Assembly: GCA_003130835.1 (NCBI GenBank)
Contig: QEXX01000016.1
Span: forward strand, 1-64,000
From: Anaerolineae bacterium
Lineage (GTDB): Bacteria > Chloroflexota > Anaerolineae > Anaerolineales > UBA4823
Reading direction: 5' to 3'
DNA: 64,000 bases
Position 1 is the first letter of the stretch. Every line of letters begins with the position of its first letter. This document shows, piece by piece, positions 52,454 through 61,581 of the stretch. The notes under the pieces are model-generated. The model was not told the origin of the DNA and ran no database searches. It was given only the letters and a program-made list of their open reading frames with translations. A program made the translations under genes and the position numbers.

Positions 52454-53293
52454 AATCTGCCTCCTCTTTAGGTTAAATCATATAACGGGATTTGAGAGAA
52501 TGCTTCATCGATATGCTGAGCTTGAAATCAATCGAAAGATCTTTGGATTCATCGAGACAACGCGTGTGTCCACCTTAAGAGAAACCCACCCACAGAGTCA
52601 ATCTCTACTTTTAGCTGGGATCTGTCCGTACAATCATTGTACAGCGGTTTTCTTGCGATAGGATTAGATAAACATCATCTAAGCCACAGACATTTATCCT
52701 AAACCCCGCGCGGGATGTTCTACGCTTTTTGTGATTCTCTTCCCATGCGAAAATATAACTTTACCCAAAATCTGCTGCAAGTATCGATTGCTGCAGGATG
52801 CTCCACTTTCGGTTTGGCAGGCCAATCCTTTCAACCCCAACTGATCTTGCGGTGGACTAGCAAGATTGACTCCCAGCTCCCAAGGGAAGGCAGATATGCT
52901 CGTCCACCCAATCCCATAGGAGAAGACGCTTGATTTCCGAGAGAAGCAAAACAAGCGGGTCAACGGCTGTCAAGACGGTTGGGTAACACTCCCCATAGAC
53001 TCAAAGCCAATGCTTTTTCACACAATTTTCTTGGCATTTCGATAGAACTGTGACGAAAAACAGGACAAAAAAGTCGATGATCAAATCAACCGCATCGGTG
53101 ACTTCCGTACACGCTGCGGGTTATCCTTCGTAAAAACCAAAAATATCTAGATTAAGGTCTTATAAACTATTTAACTTTTCTTAACCTAACAGGTTTGTTC
53201 GTAAACAAACACACAAACTTAAATAAAATGTATACAGGTGTTTGTCAACTGGCTTATAACAAGTAAATTGAAATCAGGGAGATTAAGGAACTG
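52454..53293. other. 840-bp intergenic region, no supported gene
   Basis: Small frames on both strands (up to about 90 codons at 52694-52963) lack ribosome sites and recognisable families. Two palindromes stand out. GTACAATCATTGTAC (52628-52642) overlaps a TACAAT box on the minus strand, upstream of malic enzyme. GTTTGTT-CGTA-AACAAAC (53193-53210) lies in an AT-rich stretch upstream of the sensor gene. Both are possible regulator sites. No tRNA-like sequence was noticed. Confidence 0.6.
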
Positions 53294-56200
53294 GTGAACT
53301 TATCATCCCATATTTTGCGCAAAATCTGCGATCATGCTTCCGCAGCCGTAATGGTGTTAGACGCAAAGGGAAGGATCGCTCTCTTAAACGCCGCGGCTGA
53401 ACGCCTGCTTGGAACTCCCCAGGTGCCTGTGCTAGGTCAACCGGTTGACCAAATCCTTGAAATTTACCACCAAGAAGATCCCAATCAGCGATTGTTTTTC
53501 CCCATTCGTTCTCTGCTTGAGCAAGGTGAGACGATTGAGCGAGTGAATCATGCCGTGCTAAAGACCAAGCAAGGTGTTGACATTCGAGCTGAAATTTCCC
53601 TATTGCCGTTTGATCAGCAAGGGCATAGCGGCGCTCTCCTTCTTATCCATGAGGTCAATAAATCAATTGCCCCCATCCCCACCCCTTTCATTAACCAAGA
53701 GACTCTTCAAGCCTTGATTACCAACTTTCACCATGGAGTCACGGTTTTTGAATGGTTACGCGATGAATCAGGTCAGGTGATTGATTTTTCTTTGGTGGAA
53801 TTCAATCCCAGTTTTGCTGCTCTAGTCGGATGCAACGCAAGTGAACTGCCCGGCTGCTCAAGTGCCCAAATTTTCAAAGACGATTCAAGCAACTTTCTTA
53901 AACAGTTTCTAAAGCTGCAGCAAGGCGCAGCTACAGTGCAATTTGAGGTCTTTTTCGCGCCTACCAGACGCTCTTTTCAAATTCTTGCCTTTCCGCTCGA
54001 TAATGATCGCTTCGTCGCCGTATACAATGACAACACGCCCCTCAGACAGGCTCAACAAGCCTTAGAAAGAGGCGTGCAAATCTTTCAGAAGTTCATCCAT
54101 ACCGTTCAGGATGGCATTCTCATTGTCGATTTAAAAGGAAGGATTCAACTTTGGAACGAGGCTGCTGAACGCATCTTCGGCTACCGTAGTGACGAGGTGT
54201 TGGGGAAAACGGTGGACGAGCTGATCATCCCTAAGGATCGGCAACGTTGGGTAGATGAACAATGGGCACAATTCATCCGACACGCAAAAGACAGCGGAGA
54301 AGGCATCACCCTTGAGTTTGAATGCCAAACCAAGCATGGAGAGTCCGTTCCGATCGAAGTTTCCATCTCCCTAGCTAACGTTGAAGAAGAATGGATGGCG
54401 ATCGCGATTGTACGAGAGATTGGGGCACGGAAAGCCTTTGAACGCGCCATCGAGCGCCGCGATGCGATTCTCACGGCGGTAAACTTTGTTGCCGAACGGC
54501 TGCTGCTTGCAAACCAATGGCAAGATGTCATTGACGACATCCTTAGGGAGCTTGGAGAGGCAACCAAAGTTGACCGCGTTTACTTGTTCAAGAACGATTC
54601 AGTTCCATTCGACGGCGATGTTTATGTCAGCCAAATTTATGAATGGACGGCTGCAGATATTCGTCCTCAAATGGATAACCCTGACTTGCAGCACCTGCCT
54701 CTGCGGCAGAGCGGCTTTGGACGCTGGCTTGAACGTCTCAGCAAGGGGGAATCCTTATATGGCTTAATTACTGAATTTCCAATCTCCGAGCAGGCAATTC
54801 TGGCTGATCAAGATATTCAATCTTTAGCTGTTGTGCCGGTCTTTTGTGCGTCGCATTGGTGGGGATTCTTGGGTTTTGACGATTGTCATAACCCTCGACC
54901 GTGGAGCCGGACAGAGATCGAAGCCCTGCGCACAGCAGCTAACCTGCTCGGCACAGCGATTCACCGCCAAACCATGAGTTGGCAAGTGCAAACCAGTGAG
55001 AAGAAGTACCAAGAATTGGTCGAACAATTACCGGTTGTGGTCTACACAGCCGTTGCAGACAAACATAGAACGCTGCAAGCTGATTATATCAGCCCAAACA
55101 TGGTAGAGCTGTCTGGCTACACTCCTGAAGAGCTTATCAAAGACAATTATTTATGGATCGAATGCATTCACTCTGAGGATCGCGCACAAGCCATTGCCAC
55201 CTATAATCGTCACATCACCGAACAAACCGCTTGGGAGCAAGAGTATCGCATCCTCCGCAAAGACGGCAACGTTGTTTGGGTAAAAGAACAGGCTCTTCCC
55301 ATCCTCGATCCGCAGTCCAAACTTTTGAGAGTGCAAGGGGTATTTCAAGACATCAGTCTAGAAAAACGCCGTCAGCTCGAGCAGCAAGCCATTGCCCTCG
55401 TCCATCAAGCGTTGCAAGGGGATGACCGGTTGCAACCCTTATTGGAACGTTTACTAGCCGCAGTCATTCACGCCATCCCTAACGGTGAAAAAGGCAGTAT
55501 TCTGTTAAGAAACGGTGAAGATCAGTTAGCCTTTGGAGCGTTGTATGGCTATCAAGATGTACGCATCAGGAAAATCATTTTTCCCCTGCAAGCCGGTTAT
55601 GCAGCCAAAGCCTTCCGTTCACGCCAAGCGCTGATTATCCAAGATGCTCGGGGAGATCCATCCATTCGCTTTGAAGGAGAAGTGGAGGAAATGAGACAAG
55701 TCCAAAGCGCCATTGCTGCTCCTCTGCTCCTTCACGATCAAGCCATTGGGGTTATCACTGTCGATAACTGCACTCGGAAGAACGCCTTCAGCCCCGATGA
55801 TTTGCAGTTTCTCAACCATATTGCTTCAACGGCTGCCTTGGTGGTAGAGAATGTTCGTTTATTGGAGGAAGCCCGGCATCGGGTTAAGGAACTCGAAGTG
55901 ATTGCTGGAGTGAGTTACGCGCTGCGCGCAGCCGACAATCACCTAGAAATGGTTGAAGCAATTCTTGAGCACGTCCGTAGCGGACTTGGGATGAACACGG
56001 CTGCTTTGCGTTTATTTGATCCGCAAAACCAGCATCCTATTTGCGAAAAGGTTCAAGGCGACTATCACCACCTAGAAGAGTTTCTAAAAGCCTTTGGAAA
56101 GCAAACGATCACAGCGCTGCAGAAGAGTCGATCGGCGGTATTTATGGAAGAAGACGATTATGCAGGGCAAGAACCTTATCCCCGCCCTGCAATGGTAGCC

Positions 56201-57454
56201 ATTCCGCTGATAGCTCAGGACGTTTATCTGGGTGAGCTATATGCCTGTCGGCGTAGCCAAATCTCAGCCCAAGAGCTACACCTACTGGAGATGATTGCGG
56301 ATATTGCTGCCAATGCATTTTACCGCGCCCGCCTACACCAACAAACAGAAAAACAATTACAGCACCTATCCACACTCTTTAAGATTGATCAAGCGATCAG
56401 CAAACGGCACGATTTGAACGCCATTCTTGAGATCATTGTCCAAGAAGCCCACATACAGCTTGGCGGCGATGCCATTGCCATTCATCTCTACGATCCCCAA
56501 ACCGAACAATTGACGTTTATTGCTGGGCATGGTTTTCGCACCGAATTGATAAAAGAGATAACCTATTCGGTTAGAGAAGGCCGCTTCAAGACAACCCAAA
56601 CCACCTTAGAATCCCTATACATTCCCAGTATTTTTCGGACAAACATTTCTACAACCCATACAAAACTTTTTTTAGAGGAAGGGTTCATCGCTTATGCTGC
56701 GACGCCCTTGTTGATCCAAAATCAACTGCGAGGGGTGCTTGAAGTCTTTCACCGCAAAGAATTTCAACCGCAAGAAGAGTGGAAGCGGTTGTTCGAAGCC
56801 TTTGCCAGCCAAGCAGCCATCGCCATCGATAACGCTCAAATGTTTGCCGATATCCAACGCACCAATTTACAATTGTCAATCGCCTATGACGCCACCCTAG
56901 AGGGCTGGGCAAAAGCACTAGAATTGCGCGATGGCGAAACGTCCGGTCATTCCAATCGGGTGACCGAGCTTACCCTGCATATTGCCGCTGAAATGGGCGT
57001 TCCCAACGATCAAATGATTCACATCTGGCGAGGAGCTCGCCTGCATGATATTGGTAAAATGGCTGTCCCAGATTCGATTTTGCTAAAACCCGCTCCGCTT
57101 AGTGAAGGTGAATGGGAGATTATGCGTCGCCATCCGGTCTACGCGTATGAGCTGCTTGCCCCAATCGAATATTTACGCCCTGCGCTAGATATCCCCTATT
57201 GCCATCACGAACGTTGGGATGGCAGCGGCTATCCACGCGGCCTAAAAGGCGAAGAAATCCCGCTAGCAGCGCGTATCTTTGCTGTGGTCGATGTTTGGGA
57301 CGCCTTGACCAGCGATCGCCCCTATCGACCGGCATGGGACAAAGAAAAAAGCTTACAATATATTATAGAACAGCGCGGTAAGCAGTTCGATCCAGCAGTT
57401 GTGGATGTTTTTCTGCGAATTATCAAAGAACAAAATGACAAGGACAAAGGATGA
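53294..57454 (+). CDS. PAS/GAF multi-sensor HD-GYP phosphodiesterase
   Basis: The 1386-residue soluble protein has PAS-type modules (residues about 10-125, 135-250, 260-375 and 560-690) and several GAF-like modules (about 385-545, 700-860, 870-1030 and 1040-1195). A C-terminal HD-GYP domain (about 1205-1380) follows. The HD motif is RLHDIGKM, with SGHSNRVTEL, CHHERWDGSGYPRGLKGEEIPLAARI and DVWDALTSDRPY. All metal and GYP residues are present, so it should hydrolyse cyclic di-GMP. There is no GGDEF, kinase or membrane helix. The GTG start at 53294 has AAGGA five bases upstream. Its stop overlaps the sulfurtransferase start. Confidence 0.92.
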   Translation: MNLSSHILRKICDHASAAVMVLDAKGRIALLNAAAERLLGTPQVPVLGQPVDQILEIYHQEDPNQRLFFPIRSLLEQGETIERVNHAVLKTKQGVDIRAEISLLPFDQQGHSGALLLIHEVNKSIAPIPTPFINQETLQALITNFHHGVTVFEWLRDESGQVIDFSLVEFNPSFAALVGCNASELPGCSSAQIFKDDSSNFLKQFLKLQQGAATVQFEVFFAPTRRSFQILAFPLDNDRFVAVYNDNTPLRQAQQALERGVQIFQKFIHTVQDGILIVDLKGRIQLWNEAAERIFGYRSDEVLGKTVDELIIPKDRQRWVDEQWAQFIRHAKDSGEGITLEFECQTKHGESVPIEVSISLANVEEEWMAIAIVREIGARKAFERAIERRDAILTAVNFVAERLLLANQWQDVIDDILRELGEATKVDRVYLFKNDSVPFDGDVYVSQIYEWTAADIRPQMDNPDLQHLPLRQSGFGRWLERLSKGESLYGLITEFPISEQAILADQDIQSLAVVPVFCASHWWGFLGFDDCHNPRPWSRTEIEALRTAANLLGTAIHRQTMSWQVQTSEKKYQELVEQLPVVVYTAVADKHRTLQADYISPNMVELSGYTPEELIKDNYLWIECIHSEDRAQAIATYNRHITEQTAWEQEYRILRKDGNVVWVKEQALPILDPQSKLLRVQGVFQDISLEKRRQLEQQAIALVHQALQGDDRLQPLLERLLAAVIHAIPNGEKGSILLRNGEDQLAFGALYGYQDVRIRKIIFPLQAGYAAKAFRSRQALIIQDARGDPSIRFEGEVEEMRQVQSAIAAPLLLHDQAIGVITVDNCTRKNAFSPDDLQFLNHIASTAALVVENVRLLEEARHRVKELEVIAGVSYALRAADNHLEMVEAILEHVRSGLGMNTAALRLFDPQNQHPICEKVQGDYHHLEEFLKAFGKQTITALQKSRSAVFMEEDDYAGQEPYPRPAMVAIPLIAQDVYLGELYACRRSQISAQELHLLEMIADIAANAFYRARLHQQTEKQLQHLSTLFKIDQAISKRHDLNAILEIIVQEAHIQLGGDAIAIHLYDPQTEQLTFIAGHGFRTELIKEITYSVREGRFKTTQTTLESLYIPSIFRTNISTTHTKLFLEEGFIAYAATPLLIQNQLRGVLEVFHRKEFQPQEEWKRLFEAFASQAAIAIDNAQMFADIQRTNLQLSIAYDATLEGWAKALELRDGETSGHSNRVTELTLHIAAEMGVPNDQMIHIWRGARLHDIGKMAVPDSILLKPAPLSEGEWEIMRRHPVYAYELLAPIEYLRPALDIPYCHHERWDGSGYPRGLKGEEIPLAARIFAVVDVWDALTSDRPYRPAWDKEKSLQYIIEQRGKQFDPAVVDVFLRIIKEQNDKDKG

Positions 57455-58311
57455 ATTACCAAACGCTCATCTCACCCACCGAGCTTGCCAATCATTTAGA
57501 CGATCCGAAATGGGCAATCATAGACTGCCGTTTTACCCTCGGCAACCCAGAGCGAGGCCGTCGGGATTACCTTGAAGGCCATATCCCAGGCGCAGTATAT
57601 GTGCACTTAGAAGAAGAGATGTGTGCACCGGTTATTAAAGGAAAAAGCGGCCGACATCCCCTGCTTCCTCTTCAGGAGACCGTTCAGTTATTTTCCCGTT
57701 TAGGGATCGATCAAGAGGTACAAGTGGTCGCGTATGATGATTGGACACCGATCAGCGGGGCAGTGGCGGCGCGCTTTTGGTGGATGCTACGCTGGCTAGG
57801 TCATGAGCGGGTAGCTGTTTTAGATGGAGGTTGGCAGGCTTGGTTAAGAGCGCAGATGCCTACGGCATGCGGGCCAGAAAGACGCCAACCTCGCACTTTT
57901 CTTCCCAACCTGCATTTAGAAATCTATGCCAGTATGGCAGATGTCAAAGCTGCGCTGCTTTATCCCACTTGGAAAGTGTTCGACTCTCGTACGGCGGATC
58001 GCTACCGAGGCGAAAACGAAACCATTGACCCGGTAGCAGGGCATATTCCAGGCGCAATCAATGCTCCTTATACCGAAAACGCCACTCAAGAAGGAACCTT
58101 TCGCTCTGTCGAAGAGTTGCGTCAACGCTTTAGGACCTTACTGGGTGACACCCCCGCCCGAAAAGCAATTTTCTACTGCGGTTCGGGGGTTACTGCAGCC
58201 GTAAATGTGCTGGCGGTCAAACAGGCCGGTTTGGGAAATGCCCGTTTGTACGTTGGATCGTGGAGTGAATGGATCACCGATGCGGAAAACCCAGTTGCTC
58301 ACAACGGATAA
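57451..58311 (+). CDS. Sulfurtransferase with two rhodanese domains (MST-like)
   Basis: The 286-residue protein has two rhodanese domains (about 1-130 and 160-285). The catalytic cysteine lies in FYCGSGVTAAVN (near residue 241). The CGSGVTA loop resembles 3-mercaptopyruvate sulfurtransferases more than thiosulfate types (CRxGxT). DCRFTLGNPERGRRDYLEGHIPGAVYVHLEE and DSRTADRYRGENETIDPVAGHIPGAINAP are conserved family stretches. It overlaps the sensor gene by four bases, so they share a transcript. Confidence 0.93.
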   Translation: MNYQTLISPTELANHLDDPKWAIIDCRFTLGNPERGRRDYLEGHIPGAVYVHLEEEMCAPVIKGKSGRHPLLPLQETVQLFSRLGIDQEVQVVAYDDWTPISGAVAARFWWMLRWLGHERVAVLDGGWQAWLRAQMPTACGPERRQPRTFLPNLHLEIYASMADVKAALLYPTWKVFDSRTADRYRGENETIDPVAGHIPGAINAPYTENATQEGTFRSVEELRQRFRTLLGDTPARKAIFYCGSGVTAAVNVLAVKQAGLGNARLYVGSWSEWITDAENPVAHNG

Positions 58312-58367
58312 GTCTTATCCGTTCTAGCCATGGCTGGGTTACAGATAGAATACTCGAGGTACAAAAT

Positions 58368-58406
58368 GGCACTAGGACAACCTTAAAGTTGAGTTGTCCT
58401 AGTGCC
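58368..58406. terminator. Bidirectional terminator hairpin between convergent genes
   Basis: A perfect 14-bp stem, GGCACTAGGACAAC (58368-58381) with GTTGTCCTAGTGCC (58393-58406), has an 11-base loop. It lies between the sulfurtransferase (+) and universal stress (-) genes. The T runs are imperfect on both sides (GCTTCTTCC on +, ATTTTGT on -). Confidence 0.75.
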
Positions 58407-58435
58407 GCTTCTTCCCCTAAAGCTTGCTATTGATC

Positions 58436-59395
58436 CTAGTTGGGATGAATCACTGCAAGCGATTCTTTGACAATCAAGGTAGAGCAAGGACAGTAGTGCA
58501 ATAATTTGCGAGGTAACGATCCTAATTGCCACGTATGCCCTTTGCTCAAGCCGCGTGCGCCTAGCACAACCAGGTCAATCGCCACTTTTGACACATAGTC
58601 TCGAATCTGTTCGCATGGGTCACCTTGTAGCAAGACTGCCCGCGTTGGCAATTCGTGCTTTTCTAGAATCAAGGTTGCCCGGCGCAGGATTTGATCCGCA
58701 TCTGGTAGCAATCCGGTTTTGGTTTTCCCGTTGCCGTTGGGCTTGGGTTGTTGCAAAGCCTCTCGGTCGATCGGCTGCATGGCAAGCGTGGGGGTCACAT
58801 GGACGATATGAATCTTTGCTCCATCGGGCAATGGAAACTTACCCAAGTACTCAGCAGCTGCTTCTGCGTGAGAGGAGCCATCGGTAAAGAAGCCAATGTT
58901 GCGCAAACCTCGATAAGGTTCTCGGAAGACTAACACCGGGCGATGAATCTGTTCCACCACTTTCTCAACCACACCCCCTAACATCACCCCCAAAGCATGA
59001 TGTAAACCGTTTGCGCCTAAAATCACCAAGTGAGGCGAAAGCTCTTCTGCCACTTGCAGAATTACCTCAGCCGCAGAGCCCTCTTTCAACATCGTGCGAG
59101 CGCAGAGCTCTGCTTGCTCAAGACGTTGGCGAGTCTGTTCGAGGCTGGCTTCTCGAAAAAGGACGTTTTTCTTTTCTGTTTGGCTAACCACCGATAGCAC
59201 AGTTACAGTGCAGTTATAAAGCGGCAAATCCACTAAGAGATCCACAGCAGCCAAAACGTCCGGTGAACCATCATCGGCGAGTAAAATGCTAAGGTATCGG
59301 CGATACGGATGAAGCGTGACCCTTCGAATCGGTTGAGGGAAATCATATTCTCGGCTCATATCACTACTCCTTTTTGTCAACTTTCCGCTGGACAT
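58436..59395 (-). CDS. Universal stress protein, tandem UspA domains
   Basis: The 319-residue protein contains two UspA folds (about 30-165 and 170-312). Each ends in a nucleotide-binding G-x2-G-x9-G(S/T)-like segment: LGANGLHHALGVMLGGVVEKVVE and LGARGLSKGHTWQLGSLPRKLLH. ATP-binding type stress proteins share this pattern. The start is the ATG at 59395, six bases after AGGAGG. The gene has its own promoter and a structured leader of about 150 nt ending in a T run, so it may be controlled at RNA level. Confidence 0.92.
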   Translation of the reverse strand: MSSGKLTKRSSDMSREYDFPQPIRRVTLHPYRRYLSILLADDGSPDVLAAVDLLVDLPLYNCTVTVLSVVSQTEKKNVLFREASLEQTRQRLEQAELCARTMLKEGSAAEVILQVAEELSPHLVILGANGLHHALGVMLGGVVEKVVEQIHRPVLVFREPYRGLRNIGFFTDGSSHAEAAAEYLGKFPLPDGAKIHIVHVTPTLAMQPIDREALQQPKPNGNGKTKTGLLPDADQILRRATLILEKHELPTRAVLLQGDPCEQIRDYVSKVAIDLVVLGARGLSKGHTWQLGSLPRKLLHYCPCSTLIVKESLAVIHPN

Positions 59396-59414
59396 CTTCC
59401 ACCTCCTACGGAAC

Positions 59415-59480
59415 AAAAAACGCCTGCTTACACTTCACCCATTGCGTCCGTCAGCCGGAACCAATGGCAGCATACCAGGC
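59415..59480 (-). promoter_or_regulatory. Structured 5' leader of the universal stress gene
   Basis: On the minus strand, GCCTG (59480-59476) pairs with CAGGC (59426-59422). Inside, CCATTG (59467-59462) pairs with CAATGG (59444-59439), and TCCG (59459-59456) pairs with CGGA (59450-59447) around GCTGA. The unpaired joining strands are asymmetric. TTTTTT (59420-59415) follows directly, then the AGGAGG site. The shape is that of a structured RNA ending in an intrinsic terminator before the gene. No known riboswitch class was recognised. Confidence 0.5.
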
Positions 59481-59549
59481 ACACAAGGAGTAGTTTAGTC
59501 GATTTTTGCTGCCAGGGCCTTGTGGGCCTGGCAATCTTTTCTATTCCTA

Positions 59550-59578
59550 ACTATAGCAGATTATTAAGAAGATTTCAA
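59550..59578 (-). promoter_or_regulatory. Promoter of the universal stress gene
   Basis: On the minus strand, TTGAAA (59578-59573) and TATAGT (59555-59550) are 17 bp apart. Transcription would start near 59543, about 148 nt before the ATG. A further hairpin, TGCCAGG/CCTGGCA, lies at the start of the leader. Confidence 0.75.
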
Positions 59579-59619
59579 TATTATTAACATCCATTAACTT
59601 TATTACCTTGATCACAAAG

Positions 59620-59663
59620 TAAAGAAAACGCCTGTGAGATGAAGACTCATGCTCACAGGCGTT
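59620..59663 (-). terminator. Intrinsic terminator of the etf operon
   Basis: A perfect 12-bp stem, AACGCCTGTGAG (59627-59638) with CTCACAGGCGTT (59652-59663), is followed on the minus strand by TTTTCTTT. It lies 21 bp past the etfA stop. Confidence 0.9.
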
Positions 59664-59684
59664 CAGCGCACGATTGGGTCGGTT

Positions 59685-60671
59685 TTACTTACCGAGCCGT
59701 TTCTTGAATTCTTCCGTCAGGGCAGGCACAATCTCAAACAAATCTCCTACCACACCATACTTGGCGAGGTTGAAGATCGGTGCATCCTTATCTTTATTAA
59801 TCGCCACAATCACTTTAGAGGTACGCATGCCGGCTTGGTGTTGCACTGCTCCAGAGATGCCGCAGGCGATATACAGGTCAGGAGAGACCACTTTTCCGGT
59901 CTGACCGACCTGATGAGAATAAGGGATCCAACCTGCATCTACAGCGGCGCGGCTAGCACCGACAGCCCCACCAAGCACTTTCGCCAAAGCTCGCAGCGGC
60001 TCAAAGCCTTGCGGACCATTAACCCCACGGCCACCGGAGACGATAATGGCGGCACCATCAACGGAAACCTCGCCCTCCTCAACCACATAGTCCACCACCT
60101 TCGTGGTTAACTGATCTTCACTCAACACTGGGGCGACCTTCGTGACATTGCCGCTTTTCCCGGCGCCGCTCTGTGGTAGCGGAAATGCCCGCACGCGCAC
60201 GCTCACCAATAGCGGCTGCCCTTTCTTTGCCACTTCATTGCATAACAACTTTCCGGCATAGACCGGGCGAGTGACCACGACACCACCATCCTTCACCTCT
60301 ATTCCCACAGCATCCACAATCACGCCGCTGCCGAGGTCGATCGAGGCATAAGCGAATAAATCGCGCACGCGCGTGCTGGCAGTGCCAATGACAACCTGCG
60401 GTCGCGCTTCCCCCAGAACCTTTGCAAATACAGCCGCATAGGGTTCAACCCGAAAGTCTAGCAGGCTAGCATCATCACAAAGGACCACTTCATCCACGCC
60501 ATAATCGAAAGCTTGTTGGGCTATCCCTTCCACCCCGCTGCCAATTGCTAAGGCTGTCACGCCGCTTCCCAACTGGCTTGCAACCATTTTGGCTGCACTG
60601 ACCGCTTCCCAAGCGGAGGGAGTAGCTTGTCCTTTGAATTGATCGATATAAACCCAAACTTGATTTGCCAT
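59685..60671 (-). CDS. etfA: Electron transfer flavoprotein, alpha subunit
   Basis: The 328-residue FAD-binding subunit of ETF carries electrons from acyl-CoA or amine dehydrogenases. The C-terminal FAD domain has GGRGVNG, GASRAAVDAGWIPYSHQVGQTGKVVSPDLYIACGISGAVQH (split here only by function) and VIVAINKDKDAPIF. The start chosen is the ATG at 60671 after GAGGG; it lies 13 bp beyond the etfB stop. A strong terminator follows. The neighbour at the right edge is a probable electron donor. Confidence 0.95.
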   Translation of the reverse strand: MANQVWVYIDQFKGQATPSAWEAVSAAKMVASQLGSGVTALAIGSGVEGIAQQAFDYGVDEVVLCDDASLLDFRVEPYAAVFAKVLGEARPQVVIGTASTRVRDLFAYASIDLGSGVIVDAVGIEVKDGGVVVTRPVYAGKLLCNEVAKKGQPLLVSVRVRAFPLPQSGAGKSGNVTKVAPVLSEDQLTTKVVDYVVEEGEVSVDGAAIIVSGGRGVNGPQGFEPLRALAKVLGGAVGASRAAVDAGWIPYSHQVGQTGKVVSPDLYIACGISGAVQHQAGMRTSKVIVAINKDKDAPIFNLAKYGVVGDLFEIVPALTEEFKKRLGK

Positions 60672-60684
60672 AGCTTTACCCTCT

Positions 60685-61479
60685 CTAGATAACCTTTTCG
60701 GCAATAAGTTTATCCGCTAGCTTGGCAGCGATTTCTTGTGGACTGCTGCCTTCGATCCACTCAACTTTGGTCTCTTTGACCGGCATTGGGTAAATCTCAG
60801 GCCAGGCGACAAAGGCACCGTTAGCGCCAACCTGAGCGGCATCCAGACCCAAATCGGCTACACCCCATGAAGGAATGGTAGCTTTTGAGGCTTTACGGAT
60901 GCCCATAAACGACGGATAGCGTGGCTCATTGATCCCTTTTATGACGCTAACCACGGCTGGCAGTTTGGCTGTGCAAACCTGACGACCTTCTTCCATAAAT
61001 CGCTCGACCTTGATCGTCTTTGCGCTTGGATCAATTTCGTGGATTTTGATCACTTGCGTTAAGACAGTCCAACCCAGATGGCGGCCGAGCATGGCTGCCG
61101 TCAAGCCAGTGTCGCCATCAATCGCTTGCTTCCCCAGTAAGACCAAATCGACATCGCCAAGCTTTTGAACCGCTTTCGCAAGGGTCAATGCCGTGGCAGA
61201 GGCATCCGAGCCTTTGAGAGCTGGATCGGTAATCAAGTAAGCTTCATCACACCCAACGGCAAGACAAGTCTTGAGGGCTTCAACCGCGCTTTCGGGACCC
61301 ATCGTAATCGCCGTGGCTTTCCCGCCAAATTTTTCCTTGAGTAAGAGGGCTTCTTCATAAGCATATTCATCCCAAGGGTTTACAATGAGAGGTGAGTCTC
61401 CCCAGGTCACATGTGAGTCAACCACTTGCAGTTTCGCAGCCGTATCCGGCACTTGTTTGACACAAACTACAATGTTCAA
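60685..61479 (-). CDS. etfB: Electron transfer flavoprotein, beta subunit
   Basis: The 264-residue AMP-binding ETF subunit begins NIVVCVKQVPDTAAKLQV. It has NPWDEYAYEEALLLKEKFGG, LLGKQAIDGDTGLTAAMLGRHLGW and the recognition-loop segment PRYPSFMGIRKASKATI. The start is TTG at 61479, fixed by AGGAGG six bases upstream. It forms a heterodimer with EtfA, encoded next. It lies 102 bp after the stop of the dehydrogenase gene, with an imperfect GC-rich hairpin (61525-61562) between. Confidence 0.95.
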   Translation of the reverse strand: MNIVVCVKQVPDTAAKLQVVDSHVTWGDSPLIVNPWDEYAYEEALLLKEKFGGKATAITMGPESAVEALKTCLAVGCDEAYLITDPALKGSDASATALTLAKAVQKLGDVDLVLLGKQAIDGDTGLTAAMLGRHLGWTVLTQVIKIHEIDPSAKTIKVERFMEEGRQVCTAKLPAVVSVIKGINEPRYPSFMGIRKASKATIPSWGVADLGLDAAQVGANGAFVAWPEIYPMPVKETKVEWIEGSSPQEIAAKLADKLIAEKVI

Positions 61480-61581
61480 TTCTGACCTCCTTTATTCTCA
61501 ATTGTAAGTGTATATCGAATCGGGAGGGAGCTTCAGCGTCCCTGTCCAACTGCAGGCTCCCTCTTTTCTCCTAATTACATT

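Noticed and set aside
52694..52963. Small protein genes in the 840-bp gap (frames at 52694-52963 minus and 52715-52933 plus)
   Set aside because: The two overlap on opposite strands, lack ribosome sites and show no family or membrane pattern.
59415..59480. Cyclic di-GMP riboswitch
   Set aside because: A GGACGCAATGG stretch recalls the class I core, but the rest of the consensus, including the tetraloop and receptor, is missing.
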